64,000 bases of DNA, from positions 3,262,001 through 3,326,000 of the forward strand of contig NZ_CP060828.1 of the NCBI RefSeq assembly GCF_014489635.1. Reading direction: 5' to 3'. The position numbers were made by a program, and so were the translations under genes. Shown piece after piece: positions 7,622 through 16,898 of the stretch. Origin of the DNA: Streptomyces roseirectus (GTDB lineage: Bacteria > Actinomycetota > Actinomycetes > Streptomycetales > Streptomycetaceae). The notes beneath the pieces were generated by a model. It saw only the letters and a list, made by a program, of their open reading frames with translations, searched no databases and had not been told where the DNA came from. How positions within the stretch are numbered: the first letter of the stretch is position 1; every line of letters begins with the position of its first letter.

Positions 7622-7934
7622 CTGGATCACTCCAGGGATCTGGCCCACGGAAGGCCCACATCTGGTGGTGCTGCGTCGTCTGCTTCGGGTTTCCGGCACC
7701 GGCTGCCGTAAAGACATAGGTCAGACCCTTTGCCTCTACTGCTTCCAGTGCCTTCATCGGTCGCTCGTCGCGGGCGGGAACGCCTGCGGGGGCGACGGAA
7801 AGGGACTCGGGCCGGCCGGCACGGATGCCGGACAGACCGGTGCCCAGGATCGAGGCGCCGAGCATGCACGTGGAGACGACCGAGGGATCGGTCAGTTTGA
7901 CGGTGCTGATGGAGCGGGTCTTGTTGATGATCAC
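7617..7934 (-). CDS. Upstream ORF in the wblC leader (105 codons)
   Basis: A GTG preceded by GAGAGGAGG at an 8-nt spacing opens a 105-codon frame that ends 24 nt before the attenuator hairpin. Third-position G+C is high in the first half and drops in the second half, where RNA structure may constrain the sequence. The N-terminus begins 'MIINKTRSISTVKLTDP'. No known domain. Regulatory upstream ORFs that sense translation inhibition are established for whiB7 and wblC; this one is unusually long. It may be a pure sensor or may make a stable small protein. Confidence 0.6.
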   Translation of the reverse strand: MIINKTRSISTVKLTDPSVVSTCMLGASILGTGLSGIRAGRPESLSVAPAGVPARDERPMKALEAVEAKGLTYVFTAAGAGNPKQTTQHHQMWAFRGPDPWSDPA

Positions 7935-8048
7935 TGGAATCGCCTCCTCTCGGCGTCTCGTGGACCGGGGGTGAACCCGATCCGGACGGATATGCAAGTA
8001 CAACACGGAACCCGGGCCTCGGAGAAGGCCGCTGTTCTCGTGTCTAAG

Positions 8049-8090
8049 AACCTATGGGGATTGCCGGGGCATGCGCAAACTATTTTTTCG
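8049..8090 (-). promoter_or_regulatory. Candidate wblC promoter with AT-rich WblC-type element
   Basis: On the minus strand the order is an AT-rich block (CGAAAAAATAGT), then -35 TTGCGC (8073-8078), an 18-nt spacer, and -10 TAGGTT (8049-8054). An AT-rich block directly upstream of -35 is the signature of WhiB7/WblC-dependent promoters. The predicted transcription start is near 8040, giving a leader of about 585 nt. It lies just after the uvrD2 stop. Confidence 0.72.
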
Positions 8091-8101
8091 ACGAGTTCGG
8101 A

Positions 8102-10336
8102 TCAGTCCCGCCCTTCCGCCTCCGCAAGGTCCTGACCTGCGCAGATGGCCAGGACATCGGTGCCGTACCGGTTGAGCTTGCGCTGGCCGACGCCGGGGAT
8201 GCGCGCCAGCTCGCCCGGTTCCTCGGGGGCGGTCTCCGCGATGGCCACCAGCGTCCTGTCGGTGAAGACGCAGAAAGCGGGCTGTCCGGCGTGCTTGGCC
8301 TGGACCTCTCGCCAGGCGCGCAGCCGCTCGTACAGGCCCTCGTCCATGTCGGAGGGGCAGTCGTCGCACCGCAGGAGCTTCAGTTCGCCCCCGTCGGTCA
8401 ACGTGCGCCCGCAGATCCGGCAGCGCGCCGGCGTGCGCTGTCTGCGGGCGGCCACGGCGGGGGCGCCCGCCCTGCCCGCCGTGGTGCCGAAGGTGCCGGA
8501 GATGCCTGAGGTGCCGCGTTCCACGCCCCCGGTGGCGCCCTGGCCCGTGGTGCGGCCCGCCGCGCCGCCCGAGCCGGGGCGCAGGCCGTCGAGGAAGCGG
8601 GAGGGGCGGCGGCTGGGCCTGCCGCCGGGCGAGCGGGCCAGCGCCCAGGAGACGTGCAGCCGCTCGCGCGCGCGGGTCACGCCGACGTAGAGCAGCCGCC
8701 GTTCCTCCTCGACCTGCTCGTCGGTGCGGGCGTAGCTGATCGGCATCATGCCCTCGGCGACGCCCACCAGGAAGACGGCGTCCCACTCCAGGCCCTTGGC
8801 GGAGTGCAGGGAGGCGAGGGTGACGCCCTGGACGGTCGGGGCGTGCTGGGCGTTCGTCCGCTCGTCGAGCTCGGCGATCAGGTCGGCGAGGGTGGCGTCC
8901 GGCCGGGCGGCGGTGAAGTCGCGGGCGAGGTGCACCAGCGCGGCCAGGGACTCCCAGCGCTCTCTGACGGCCCCGGAGCCCGCCGGGGGCGCGGAGGTCC
9001 AGCCCTCGCCGGAGAGGACGGCACGCACCTGCGAGGGCAGGTCCACGGCGTCGTCCAGCGCGGAGTCGTTGCCGCCGAAGCGGGCCGCCGCGCGCAGGGA
9101 CGCGATGGCCTTACGGACCTCGGGCCGGTCGAAGAACCGCTCCGCGCCGCGCAGCTGGTAGGGGATGCCGGCGTCGGCGAGGGCCTGCTCGTAGGTCTCG
9201 GACTGGGCGTTGGTGCGGAACAGGACGGCGATCTCGGCCGCCGGGACGCCGGCGGCGAGCAGGTCGCGGATGCGGCGGGCGGCGCCCTCGGCCTCCTCGG
9301 GTTCGTCCGCGTACTCGGTGTAGGCCGGTTCGGGGCCCGGGGCGCGCTGGGAGACGAGTTCGAGGCGGTGGTCGGCGGCACGGCCGCCGGCCTGGGAGAG
9401 GAGGCCGTTGGCGAGGTGGACGACCTGGGGGGTGGAGCGGTAGTCGCGGACCAGCTTGACGACGGTCGCGCCGGGGTGGCGGACGCGGAAGTCGAGGAGG
9501 TGGTCGGGGGTGGCGCCGGTGAAGGAGTAGATGGTCTGGCTGGCGTCGCCGACCACGCACAGGTCGTCCCGCTCGCCGAGCCACAGCTCCAGGAGGCGCT
9601 GCTGAAGGGGGCTGACGTCCTGGTACTCGTCGACCACGAAGTGCTGGTACTGGGCTCGGACCTGGTCGGCGATGTCCCGGCGGTCCTGGAGAACGGCGAC
9701 GGTCAGCAGCAGGACGTCCTCGAAGTCGATGACGCCGCGCTCGCGCTTGGTGTTCTCGTAGGCGGCGTAGATCTGGGCGAGTTCGGCGGGGTCGCGGGGG
9801 GCGTCGCGGGTCGCCTTGGCGACGGCGAGCGCGTAGTCGGCGGGGACGGTCTGGGTGACCTTGCACCATTCGATCTCGGCCGTCGCGTCGCGCAGTTCGC
9901 CCCGGTCCAGGCGCAGGCCGCAGGAGAGCGCGGCGTCGGCGACGAGCTGGAACTTGCGGTCGACGAGGCGGGGCAGGGCGCCGCCGATCGCCTTCGGCCA
10001 GAAGTACTGGAGCTGGCGCAGCGCGGCCGAGTGGAACGTACGCGCCTGGACGCCCTGGGCGCCGAGCTGGCGCAGCCGGCCGCGCATCTCTCCGGCCGCG
10101 CGGTTGGTGAACGTGACGGCGAGCACGCTGGAGGGCTGGAGGATGCCCGCGCGGACCCCGTAGGCGATGCGGTGGGTGATCGCCCTGGTCTTGCCCGTAC
10201 CGGCGCCGGCCAGCACGCACACCGGGCCGCGCAGGGTGGTCGCCACCTCGCGCTGCTCGGGGTCCAGCCCTTCGAGCACCGCGTCGGCCGAGTCAGGTGC
10301 CTGCGGGAAGAGAGGGGAAGGCGTTGCTGCTGTCAC
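8102..10336 (-). CDS. uvrD2: ATP-dependent DNA helicase UvrD2 with HRDC domain
   Basis: This SF1A helicase (744 aa from the GTG) has Walker A 'AGAGTGKT' at residues 43-50, 'TFTNRAAGEMRGRL', motif II 'VVDEYQDVSP', 'GDASQTIYSFTGA', 'SLHSAKGLEWDAVFLVG' and 'YVGVTRARERL'. A four-cysteine linker follows ('CRICG', 'RCDDC') and then a C-terminal HRDC domain ('ELARIPGVGQRKLNRYG'). The tetracysteine plus HRDC layout is that of actinobacterial UvrD2. The in-frame extension back to 10423 lacks coding character and contains a DnaA-box-like site. It reads toward the wblC promoter and is divergent from the mycoredoxin gene. Confidence 0.95.
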   Translation of the reverse strand: MTAATPSPLFPQAPDSADAVLEGLDPEQREVATTLRGPVCVLAGAGTGKTRAITHRIAYGVRAGILQPSSVLAVTFTNRAAGEMRGRLRQLGAQGVQARTFHSAALRQLQYFWPKAIGGALPRLVDRKFQLVADAALSCGLRLDRGELRDATAEIEWCKVTQTVPADYALAVAKATRDAPRDPAELAQIYAAYENTKRERGVIDFEDVLLLTVAVLQDRRDIADQVRAQYQHFVVDEYQDVSPLQQRLLELWLGERDDLCVVGDASQTIYSFTGATPDHLLDFRVRHPGATVVKLVRDYRSTPQVVHLANGLLSQAGGRAADHRLELVSQRAPGPEPAYTEYADEPEEAEGAARRIRDLLAAGVPAAEIAVLFRTNAQSETYEQALADAGIPYQLRGAERFFDRPEVRKAIASLRAAARFGGNDSALDDAVDLPSQVRAVLSGEGWTSAPPAGSGAVRERWESLAALVHLARDFTAARPDATLADLIAELDERTNAQHAPTVQGVTLASLHSAKGLEWDAVFLVGVAEGMMPISYARTDEQVEEERRLLYVGVTRARERLHVSWALARSPGGRPSRRPSRFLDGLRPGSGGAAGRTTGQGATGGVERGTSGISGTFGTTAGRAGAPAVAARRQRTPARCRICGRTLTDGGELKLLRCDDCPSDMDEGLYERLRAWREVQAKHAGQPAFCVFTDRTLVAIAETAPEEPGELARIPGVGQRKLNRYGTDVLAICAGQDLAEAEGRD

Positions 10337-10375
10337 ACCGCCATGCTGCCAGGTCCCCGGAGACGGGCGGGAAAG

Positions 10376-10384
10376 TTGTCCACA
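10376..10384 (+). promoter_or_regulatory. Candidate DnaA box TTGTCCACA
   Basis: TTGTCCACA is the Streptomyces-preferred DnaA 9-mer. It lies in the divergent uvrD2-mycoredoxin intergenic region, about 40 bp upstream of the uvrD2 GTG. It is an exact match to the consensus I recall; function is inference. Confidence 0.4.
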
Positions 10385-10520
10385 GGCGGCGTCCGATTGT
10401 CGTACCGCTGCGGCGGGCGTCACGTCCGGGTGACTCCGGAGTCGGGAATGGTGGCGGATTCAAGTACGTTTCCCCTTCTGCGAGGACGCATCCCCGACCC
10501 GCCGAAGGAGCGCGAGAGAC

Positions 10521-10763
10521 ATGCCGGGCACTGTGACGATGTACAGCACCACGTGGTGCGGCTACTGCCAGCGGCTGAAGAAGCAGCTGGACCGTGAGGG
10601 CATCGGATACACCGAGATCAACATCGAGCACGACCCGGAGTCCGCGGCCTTCGTGGAGAAGGCGAACGGGGGCAACCAGACGGTGCCGACCGTGCTGTTC
10701 CCGGACGGCTCGACGCTGACGAACCCGTCGCTGGCGCAGGTCAAGCAGAAGATCGGCGCGTAG
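10521..10763 (+). CDS. Mycoredoxin (glutaredoxin-like, 80 aa)
   Basis: A thioredoxin-fold small protein with the redox motif C13-G-Y-C16 ('TTWCGYCQRLK') and the cis-proline 'QTVPTVLF'. Mycoredoxins reduce mycothiol mixed disulfides in actinobacteria. The size and position next to uvrD2 and nudC match the mycobacterial Mrx1 locus as I recall it. The start follows GGAGCGCGAGAGAC. A strong terminator lies directly downstream. Confidence 0.93.
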   Translation: MPGTVTMYSTTWCGYCQRLKKQLDREGIGYTEINIEHDPESAAFVEKANGGNQTVPTVLFPDGSTLTNPSLAQVKQKIGA

Positions 10764-10773
10764 GCGCGTACGT

Positions 10774-10810
10774 GAGAGGGGCGGTCCGGTGAGCCGGGGC
10801 CGCCCCTCTC
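10774..10810. terminator. Bidirectional terminator between mycoredoxin and nudC
   Basis: A perfect 11-bp inverted repeat GAGAGGGGCGG / CCGCCCCTCTC with a 15-nt loop lies between two convergent genes. It lacks a long T tract, as is usual in Streptomyces. Confidence 0.8.
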
Positions 10811-10841
10811 GCTGTCGTCCGCGTCGTCGCGTGCCGCGCGC

Positions 10842-11786
10842 TCAGATGAAGCTGCGGGTCGGCAGTGGCTTGCCGTACCAGAGTTCGATGAGGCGGGCCG
10901 CGATGGAGATGCCGAAGGGCGGCAGGACCTCGCCGGAGTCGAAGGCGGCGCCCAGCTCGTCGCGGGAGAACCAGCGGGCCTCGTGGATCTCGTCGCCGTC
11001 GACGTCGATGTCGGTGGACGTGGCGTGCGCGAGGAAGCCGAGCATCAGGCTGGACGGGAAGGGCCAGGGCTGGCTGGCGACGTACTCGACGCGGCCGACG
11101 GTGACGCCGACCTCCTCGAAGACCTCGCGGCGCACGGACTGCTCGATGGCCTCGCCGGGCTCGACGAAGCCGGCGAGCGTCGAGAAGCGCCCCTCGGGCC
11201 AGTGGACCTGGCGGCCCAGCAGGAGGCGGTCCTCGTCGTCCGTGACGGCCATGATGACGGCCGGGTCGGTGCGCGGGTAGTGCTCCGCGCCGCAGGCCGG
11301 GCAGCGGCGGATGTGGCCCGCGGCGGCGATGACGGTGCGTTCGCCGCAGCGGGAGCAGAAACGGTGGGTGCGCTGCCAGTTCTCCAGGCCGACGGCGTGG
11401 ACCATCAGGCCGACGTCGCGCGCGGACAGCAGCAGGCCCGCCTCGCGCAGGCCCGCGGGGCGCGCGGACTGGTCGATGCGGCCGGGCAGGGCGTCCTTCT
11501 GGAGGGCGAAGTAGCTGACGCCGTCCTCGTCGGTGCCCAGGAAGTAGCGGTGCGCCTCGGTGAGGGGCGCTTCGAAGGAGGGCGTCATGACGAGTTCGGT
11601 CCGGCCGTCGGACGTCTCGTCGATGAGGACCTGGCCGCCGGAGACCACGAAGCAGCGCGTGGTGGGGTGGCTCCACGCCGCGGCGAGCCACGCCTCGTCG
11701 AGCCGGTGGTGGGCGGCGCGGTCGATTCCGCTGGGCGCGGTGAGCGACACGGGCCGTTCGGCGTTCGGGTCGGTCCAGGTGGTCAC
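10842..11786 (-). CDS. nudC: NAD(+)/NADH diphosphatase NudC (Nudix hydrolase)
   Basis: The 314-aa protein has a zinc ribbon ('CSRCGERT' and 'CPACGAEHYPR'), a complete Nudix box ('GFVEPGEAIEQSVRREVFEE' followed by VGV), and the NADH-pyrophosphatase signature 'SQPWPFPSSLM'. It cleaves NAD(H) to NMN(H) plus AMP, and in other bacteria removes NAD caps from RNA. I chose the GTG with GGAAG six bases upstream over a TTG four codons earlier. It is convergent with the mycoredoxin gene and lies downstream of the M20 peptidase gene. Confidence 0.95.
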   Translation of the reverse strand: MTTWTDPNAERPVSLTAPSGIDRAAHHRLDEAWLAAAWSHPTTRCFVVSGGQVLIDETSDGRTELVMTPSFEAPLTEAHRYFLGTDEDGVSYFALQKDALPGRIDQSARPAGLREAGLLLSARDVGLMVHAVGLENWQRTHRFCSRCGERTVIAAAGHIRRCPACGAEHYPRTDPAVIMAVTDDEDRLLLGRQVHWPEGRFSTLAGFVEPGEAIEQSVRREVFEEVGVTVGRVEYVASQPWPFPSSLMLGFLAHATSTDIDVDGDEIHEARWFSRDELGAAFDSGEVLPPFGISIAARLIELWYGKPLPTRSFI

Positions 11787-11894
11787 GGGTACTTCCAACT
11801 CCCCCGGTGCGGCGGTTGGTTCGGCGGGACGTACGGCAGGGGCGGGTGCGGTCTGTGTGGCGGGCCCGCGCGGGTGGCGGGCGCCGGGCGGGTG

Positions 11895-13316
11895 TCAGGG
11901 CGCATGGCGCCAGGTCCGGGCGAGGTCGCCCCACAGGTGCGCGGTGGTCTCGACGCCCTTGAGGAGGAGGTCGAGTTCGACCTTCTCGTTGGGCGCGTGC
12001 CAGCCGTCGGAGGGGACGGAGATGCCGAGGAACAGCACCGGGGCGTCCAGGACCTCCTGGAGGTCGGCGGCGGGCCCCGAGCCGCCCTCGCGCGTGAAGC
12101 GGACGGGCACCTCGAAGGCGAGCCCCATCGCGCGGACGACGGACTGCAGGGCCGGGTGGTCGAGCGGGGTCAGGCACGGGCGCGTGGCGGGGCTGAAGTC
12201 GATCTCGCAGCGGATCCCGGCGGGCACCTGTGCGGCCACCCACGCGCGGACGGCCTTCTCGACGGTGTCGGGGTCCTGTCCGGCGACGAGCCTAAACGAC
12301 AGCTTCACGAAGGCGGAGGCGGGGACGATGGTCTTGCTGCCGGCGCCCTGGTAGCCGCCGCCGATGCCGTTGACCTCGGCGGTGGGCCGCGCCCAGACGC
12401 GCTCCAGGGTGCTGTAGTCGGCCTCGCCCCGGGCGGCGTGCGAGTGCGCGGTGCGCAGCCAGCGGTCCTCGTCGAAGGGCAGCTCGGCGAAGAGTTCGCG
12501 TTCGCGGTCGGTGAGTTCGACGACGCCGTCGTAGAAGCCGGGGATCGCCACGCGCGCGTGGTCGTCGTGCAAGGCGGCGACCAGGCGGGCGACCTCGGTG
12601 GCCGGATTGGGCACGGCGCCGCCGAAGGAGCCGGAGTGGATGTCCTGGTCGGGGCCGTGCAGGCGGATCTCGCAGTCGGTGAGGCCGCGCATACCGGTGC
12701 AGACCGTGGGAGTGTCCTCGGCCCACATGCCGGTGTCGGAGACGATCACGGCGTCGGCGGCGAGCCGGCCGGCGTTGGCCTCCACCAGGGCGCGGAAGTT
12801 CGGGGAGCTGGACTCCTCCTCGCCCTCGATCAGCAGCTTGAGGTGGACGGCGGGGGTGGTGCGGCCGGTGACGGCGAGGTGGGCGCGTACGCCGAGGGTG
12901 TGGAAGAAGACCTGGCCCTTGTCGTCGGCCGCCCCGCGCGCGTAGAGGCGGTTGCCGCGCACGACGGGGTCGAAGGGGTCGGTGTCCCAGCCGTCCTCGC
13001 GGGCGGCGGGCTGTACGTCGTGGTGGCCGTAGACGAGGACCGTGGGGGCGTCGGGGTCGGCGGAGGGCCACTCCGCGTAGACGGCCGGGGCGCCGGGCGT
13101 GGGCCAGACCTCGACGACCGGGAAGCCGGTGTCGGTGAGTTTCGCGGCGAGCCAGTCGGCGCTGCGGGAGACGTCGGCCGCGTGCTCGGGCTGGGCCGAC
13201 ACGGAGGGGATGCGCAGCCACTCGGCGAGGTCAGCGAGGAAGGCGGTCCGGTGTTCCCCGATGTACGCGCGGACGGCGCTGACGTCACTGACGACGCTGT
13301 CAATGGGCTGGCTCAT
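11895..13316 (-). CDS. M20-family zinc dipeptidase (473 aa)
   Basis: Metal-ligand segments of the M20 family are present in order: 'VLVYGHHDVQPA', 'YARGAADDKGQ', 'LIEGEEESSSPNF', 'VSDTG' and the C-terminal His in 'GISVPSDGWHAPNEKV'. A dimerisation lid insertion is present. It should hydrolyse short peptides in the cytoplasm. The ATG is preceded by TAGGCT seven bases upstream, overlapping the stop of the helicase-nuclease gene 10 bp away; this may be a leaderless promoter inside the operon. It is not functionally tied to the repair genes by sequence. Confidence 0.93.
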   Translation of the reverse strand: MSQPIDSVVSDVSAVRAYIGEHRTAFLADLAEWLRIPSVSAQPEHAADVSRSADWLAAKLTDTGFPVVEVWPTPGAPAVYAEWPSADPDAPTVLVYGHHDVQPAAREDGWDTDPFDPVVRGNRLYARGAADDKGQVFFHTLGVRAHLAVTGRTTPAVHLKLLIEGEEESSSPNFRALVEANAGRLAADAVIVSDTGMWAEDTPTVCTGMRGLTDCEIRLHGPDQDIHSGSFGGAVPNPATEVARLVAALHDDHARVAIPGFYDGVVELTDRERELFAELPFDEDRWLRTAHSHAARGEADYSTLERVWARPTAEVNGIGGGYQGAGSKTIVPASAFVKLSFRLVAGQDPDTVEKAVRAWVAAQVPAGIRCEIDFSPATRPCLTPLDHPALQSVVRAMGLAFEVPVRFTREGGSGPAADLQEVLDAPVLFLGISVPSDGWHAPNEKVELDLLLKGVETTAHLWGDLARTWRHAP

Positions 13317-13326
13317 GCTCTTGAGC

Positions 13327-16300
13327 CTATCCGCCCGCACCGACATCGTCGCCGGGCGCCCGTACCGGTCCGGGCCGCTCCTCCAGGGCTTCCTCGCCCC
13401 GCAGAATCCGCTCCAGTGCGGCTCTTCCGGGCAGTTCCGGGGGCCGGACGACGTCTCCGGTCCTCACGTAGAGGAACGCCGCTGTGACGGATTCCACGGG
13501 CACGCCCTCCTGCTCGGCCCACGCCAGCCGGTACAGCGCGAGCTGGAGAGGGTCGGCGGTCGGGCCCCTGTGGGTCTTCCAGTCGACGATCTCGTACGTC
13601 GCCGTCGCTCCGTCGCCCTCCTTGTAGACGGCGTCGATACGGCCCCGTACGACGCGGCCGGCGAGGGTGATCTGGAAGGGGGCCTCCGCGCGGTAGGGCG
13701 TGCGGCGGGCGTACTCGGTGCGCTCGAACGCCTCCTTCAGGGCCGCCAGGTCGGCTTCGTCGTCGATCTCCGCGTCCTCGGTGCCCGGCAGGTCCTCCGG
13801 CTCCAGGAGGGGCAGCGTAAGTGCCTCCCAGCGGGCCTCCACCCAGGCGTGGAACCGGGTTCCCCGGCGCGCGGCCGGTTTCGGCGGCTGGGGCATGGGG
13901 CGGGCGAGTTCCTGCGCGAGGCCGTCCGGGTCGTCGGCGAGGCGCATGACCTGCGTGGCGGTGAGGACCGGCGGCAGGGGGACGTCGGTGACGGTCCGGC
14001 GCGCGCGCAGCAGTTCGCCGGTGAGGGCGTCGAGGTCGCGGTCCCAGGAGGCGATGGTGCGGATCTCCTCGGGGGTGAGGGGGTCGGCCTGGTGCGGGAC
14101 GGTCGGGTTGCCGCGGTGCGCGGGGGCGCGTGGGGGGTCGTCGTACGGGTCCGGTACGTCGTACGGAGGTGTTTCGTCGTACGGGTCCGTCTCGTCGTAC
14201 CGGGGGTCGTACGGGTCGTCGTCGTCCGGTGGCGGGGGCCAGTCGGGGTCCTCGTGCGCGTGGGGGGTGTGGACGGCTGTGGGGTTGGTGAGGTGGGCGA
14301 GGACCGTGTCGGCGGCGGCGCGGCGGCGGCGCAGGGCGGTGTCGTCGAGGGGGAGCGGCCAGGCGTGGTCGGCGGTGGTGTCCTGGAGGGTGGGGTTCTC
14401 CTCGCCCTCCTCTGGTTCGTCGGCCCACGCCTCGATCTCGCCGTGTCCGGCGGCGCAGTGCTCGTAGAGGGCCGTCAGGAAGCCGGAGGGGCCGCGGGGC
14501 TTCTTCTGGGTGGGGCCCCACCAGTGGCCGGAGCCGAGCAGGAGGCCGCGGGGGCGGGTGAAGGTGACGTAGCCGAGGCGTAGTTCCTCGGTGTGCTGAT
14601 GGTCCTTCATGTCCTCGTGGAACGCCTTCATGCCCTTGGCGTCCCAGTCGGTGACGTCCGGAAGGGTGTCGGCGTCGCCGCGCAGGGCGTGCGGGAGGAC
14701 CTTGGCCTGCGCGGTCCACTTCTCGCGCCCCTTGGCGCTGGGGAAGGTGCCGTCGACGAGCCCGGGGACGGCGACGACGTCCCACTCCAGGCCCTTGGAC
14801 TTGTGGGCGGTGAGCACCTTGACGGTGTTCTCGCCGCCCGGGAGGGCGTTGTCGAGGCCCTTCTCGTACTGGGCGGCGGTGCGCAGGTAGGCGAGGAAGG
14901 CGAGGAGGGTGGCCTGGCCGTCGTGCGCGGTGAACGCGGCGGCGACGTCGAGGAAGTTCGACAGGGTCTCGCGGCGGCGGGCGGCCAGCGCGTGCGGGGA
15001 CGCCGAGAGTTCGACCTCCAGGCCGGTGACGGCGAGGACGCGGTGCAGAACGTCCATGAGCGGGTCGGACAGGGAGCGGCGCAGGTCGCGCAGTTCGGTG
15101 GCGAGGTAGGCGAACCGCACGCGCGCGTCCGACGAGAACGGCAGCCCGTCGTCGTCCCCGGTGCCGTCCAGGAACGTGTCCAGGGCGTCCGCGAGCGATA
15201 TCACCTCGGCCGGGTCGGTGCCCTCGACGGCGGCGGCGAGGCGCCGGTCGGGGTCATTGTCGTCGTCCACGCGCGCGTACGTCACGAGGAGGCGGGCGCG
15301 GCGGCCCAGGAGGGCGAGGTCGCGGGCGCCGATGCGCCAGCGCGGGCCGGTGAGGAGACGGACCAGGGAGGCGTTGGCGCCGGGGTCCTGGAGCACTTCG
15401 CAGACGGCGACGAGGTCGGCGACCTCGGGGAGGTGCAGCAGCCCGGACAGGCCGACGACCTCCACGGGCACGTCGCGTGCGACGAGGGCGCCCTGGATCT
15501 CGGCGAAGTCGGTGGCGGTGCGGCACAGGACGGCGATCTCGCCGGGGGCCGTGCCGGTGTTCACCAGGTGGGCGATGGAGTCGGCGATCCAGTCGATCTC
15601 CTCGGCGTGGGTGCGCAGGAGGGCGCAGCGGACCGTGCCGTCGCGTTCGGCGCCGGGGGCCGGGCGCAGGGCCTCCACGCCCGCGTGCATGGCGCGCAGG
15701 GGTTCGGCGAGGCCGTTGGCGAGGTCGAGGAGGCGTCCGCCGCTGCGGCGGTTCTCGCTGAGCGCCTGGCGGGTGGCGGGGCGGCCGTCGGCGTGTGCGA
15801 AGTGCTCGGGGAAGTCGTCCAGGTTGGCGACGGAGGCGCCGCGCCAGCCGTAGATGGCCTGGCAGGGGTCGCCGACGGCGGTGACGGGGTGGCCGGTGCC
15901 GCCGCCGAAGAGGCCCGCGAGGAGGATGCGCTGGGCGACGGAGGTGTCCTGGTACTCGTCCAGGAGGACGACCTTGAACTCCTCGCGCAGGATCCGGCCG
16001 ACGTCGGGGATGCCGGCGAGCCGCGCGGAGAGGGCGATCTGGTCGCCGAAGTCGAGGAGGTCGCGGTCGCGTTTGGCGGTGCGGTAGCGGCGTACCAGGC
16101 TCGTGAGTTCGCGGCGGGCGGCGGCCGTCTCGGGGACCTTGCGCAGGTCGGCGTTGGTGAGCTTCGCGCCCTCCAGGAGGGTCAGCAGGTCGGCGTCCCA
16201 CGCGCGCAGGTCGTCGGGGTCCACCAGGTGTTCGGCGAGTTCGGCGTCGAGCGCGAGGAGGTCGGCGGTGAGGTCGGCGAAGGAGCGGGTGAGCGCCGGG

Positions 16301-16767
16301 TAGGAGCCGGGAGCCTCGCGCAGTACGCGCGCGGCGAGCTGGTAGCGGGTGGCGTCGGCGAGGAGCCTGGACGTCGGTTCCAGGCCGAGGCGCAGGCCGT
16401 GGTCGGTCAGGAGGCGGCCCGCGAAGGAGTGGTAGGTCGAGATGACCGGTTCGCCCGGGGGGTTGTCCGGGTCGGCGGGGTCGGGGTCGGTGACGCCCGC
16501 CTTGACGAGGGCTTTGCGGACGCGTTCGGCGAGTTCTCCGGCCGCCTTGTTGGTGAACGTCAGGCCGAGGACCTGTTCGGGGGCGACCTGGCCGGTGCCG
16601 ACCAGCCAGACCACGCGCGCGGCCATCACGGTCGTCTTGCCCGAGCCCGCTCCGGCCACGATCACCTGCGGGGCGGGCGGCGCGGTGATGCAGGCCGTCT
16701 GCTCCGGGGTGAAGGGGATACCCAGGAGCTCTTTGAGCTGCTCGGGGTCGGTGATGCGGGAGGACAT
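13327..16767 (-). CDS. AdnAB-type helicase-nuclease subunit (no Fe-S cysteines)
   Basis: The 1146-aa protein has an N-terminal UvrD/PcrA motor with Walker A 'VAGAGSGKTT', 'TFTNKAAGELAERV', motif II 'VLLDEYQDTSV', 'GDPCQAIYGWRGAS' and 'TAHKSKGLEWDVV'. A C-terminal RecB-like nuclease follows ('RGTRFHAWVEARW', 'GRIDAVY', 'YEIVDWKTH'). Motor plus nuclease in one chain, beside a second such gene, is the architecture of mycobacterial AdnAB, which resects double-strand breaks. An Asp/Tyr/Pro-rich insert with 'DPYD' repeats lies near residues 860-910. The ATG is preceded by TAGCCT seven bases upstream (possible leaderless start). Which of AdnA or AdnB it corresponds to is left open. Confidence 0.93.
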   Translation of the reverse strand: MSSRITDPEQLKELLGIPFTPEQTACITAPPAPQVIVAGAGSGKTTVMAARVVWLVGTGQVAPEQVLGLTFTNKAAGELAERVRKALVKAGVTDPDPADPDNPPGEPVISTYHSFAGRLLTDHGLRLGLEPTSRLLADATRYQLAARVLREAPGSYPALTRSFADLTADLLALDAELAEHLVDPDDLRAWDADLLTLLEGAKLTNADLRKVPETAAARRELTSLVRRYRTAKRDRDLLDFGDQIALSARLAGIPDVGRILREEFKVVLLDEYQDTSVAQRILLAGLFGGGTGHPVTAVGDPCQAIYGWRGASVANLDDFPEHFAHADGRPATRQALSENRRSGGRLLDLANGLAEPLRAMHAGVEALRPAPGAERDGTVRCALLRTHAEEIDWIADSIAHLVNTGTAPGEIAVLCRTATDFAEIQGALVARDVPVEVVGLSGLLHLPEVADLVAVCEVLQDPGANASLVRLLTGPRWRIGARDLALLGRRARLLVTYARVDDDNDPDRRLAAAVEGTDPAEVISLADALDTFLDGTGDDDGLPFSSDARVRFAYLATELRDLRRSLSDPLMDVLHRVLAVTGLEVELSASPHALAARRRETLSNFLDVAAAFTAHDGQATLLAFLAYLRTAAQYEKGLDNALPGGENTVKVLTAHKSKGLEWDVVAVPGLVDGTFPSAKGREKWTAQAKVLPHALRGDADTLPDVTDWDAKGMKAFHEDMKDHQHTEELRLGYVTFTRPRGLLLGSGHWWGPTQKKPRGPSGFLTALYEHCAAGHGEIEAWADEPEEGEENPTLQDTTADHAWPLPLDDTALRRRRAAADTVLAHLTNPTAVHTPHAHEDPDWPPPPDDDDPYDPRYDETDPYDETPPYDVPDPYDDPPRAPAHRGNPTVPHQADPLTPEEIRTIASWDRDLDALTGELLRARRTVTDVPLPPVLTATQVMRLADDPDGLAQELARPMPQPPKPAARRGTRFHAWVEARWEALTLPLLEPEDLPGTEDAEIDDEADLAALKEAFERTEYARRTPYRAEAPFQITLAGRVVRGRIDAVYKEGDGATATYEIVDWKTHRGPTADPLQLALYRLAWAEQEGVPVESVTAAFLYVRTGDVVRPPELPGRAALERILRGEEALEERPGPVRAPGDDVGAGG

Positions 16768-16898
16768 GCGGGAGAGGCTAGTGGGCGGCACTGACAACGG
16801 AGGACAAATCGGCGGGTGGTGCGGGAGATACGCAGGTGGGAGGGGTGGTGGGGTCTGTCACACGGGTTCTGGGAGGCGGCGGTGGGCACGGCCGCGCC

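Noticed and set aside
10337..10423. 29-codon N-terminal extension of UvrD2
   Set aside because: No family similarity, poor codon bias, and it contains a DnaA-box-like site; the GTG at 10336 gives the expected start.
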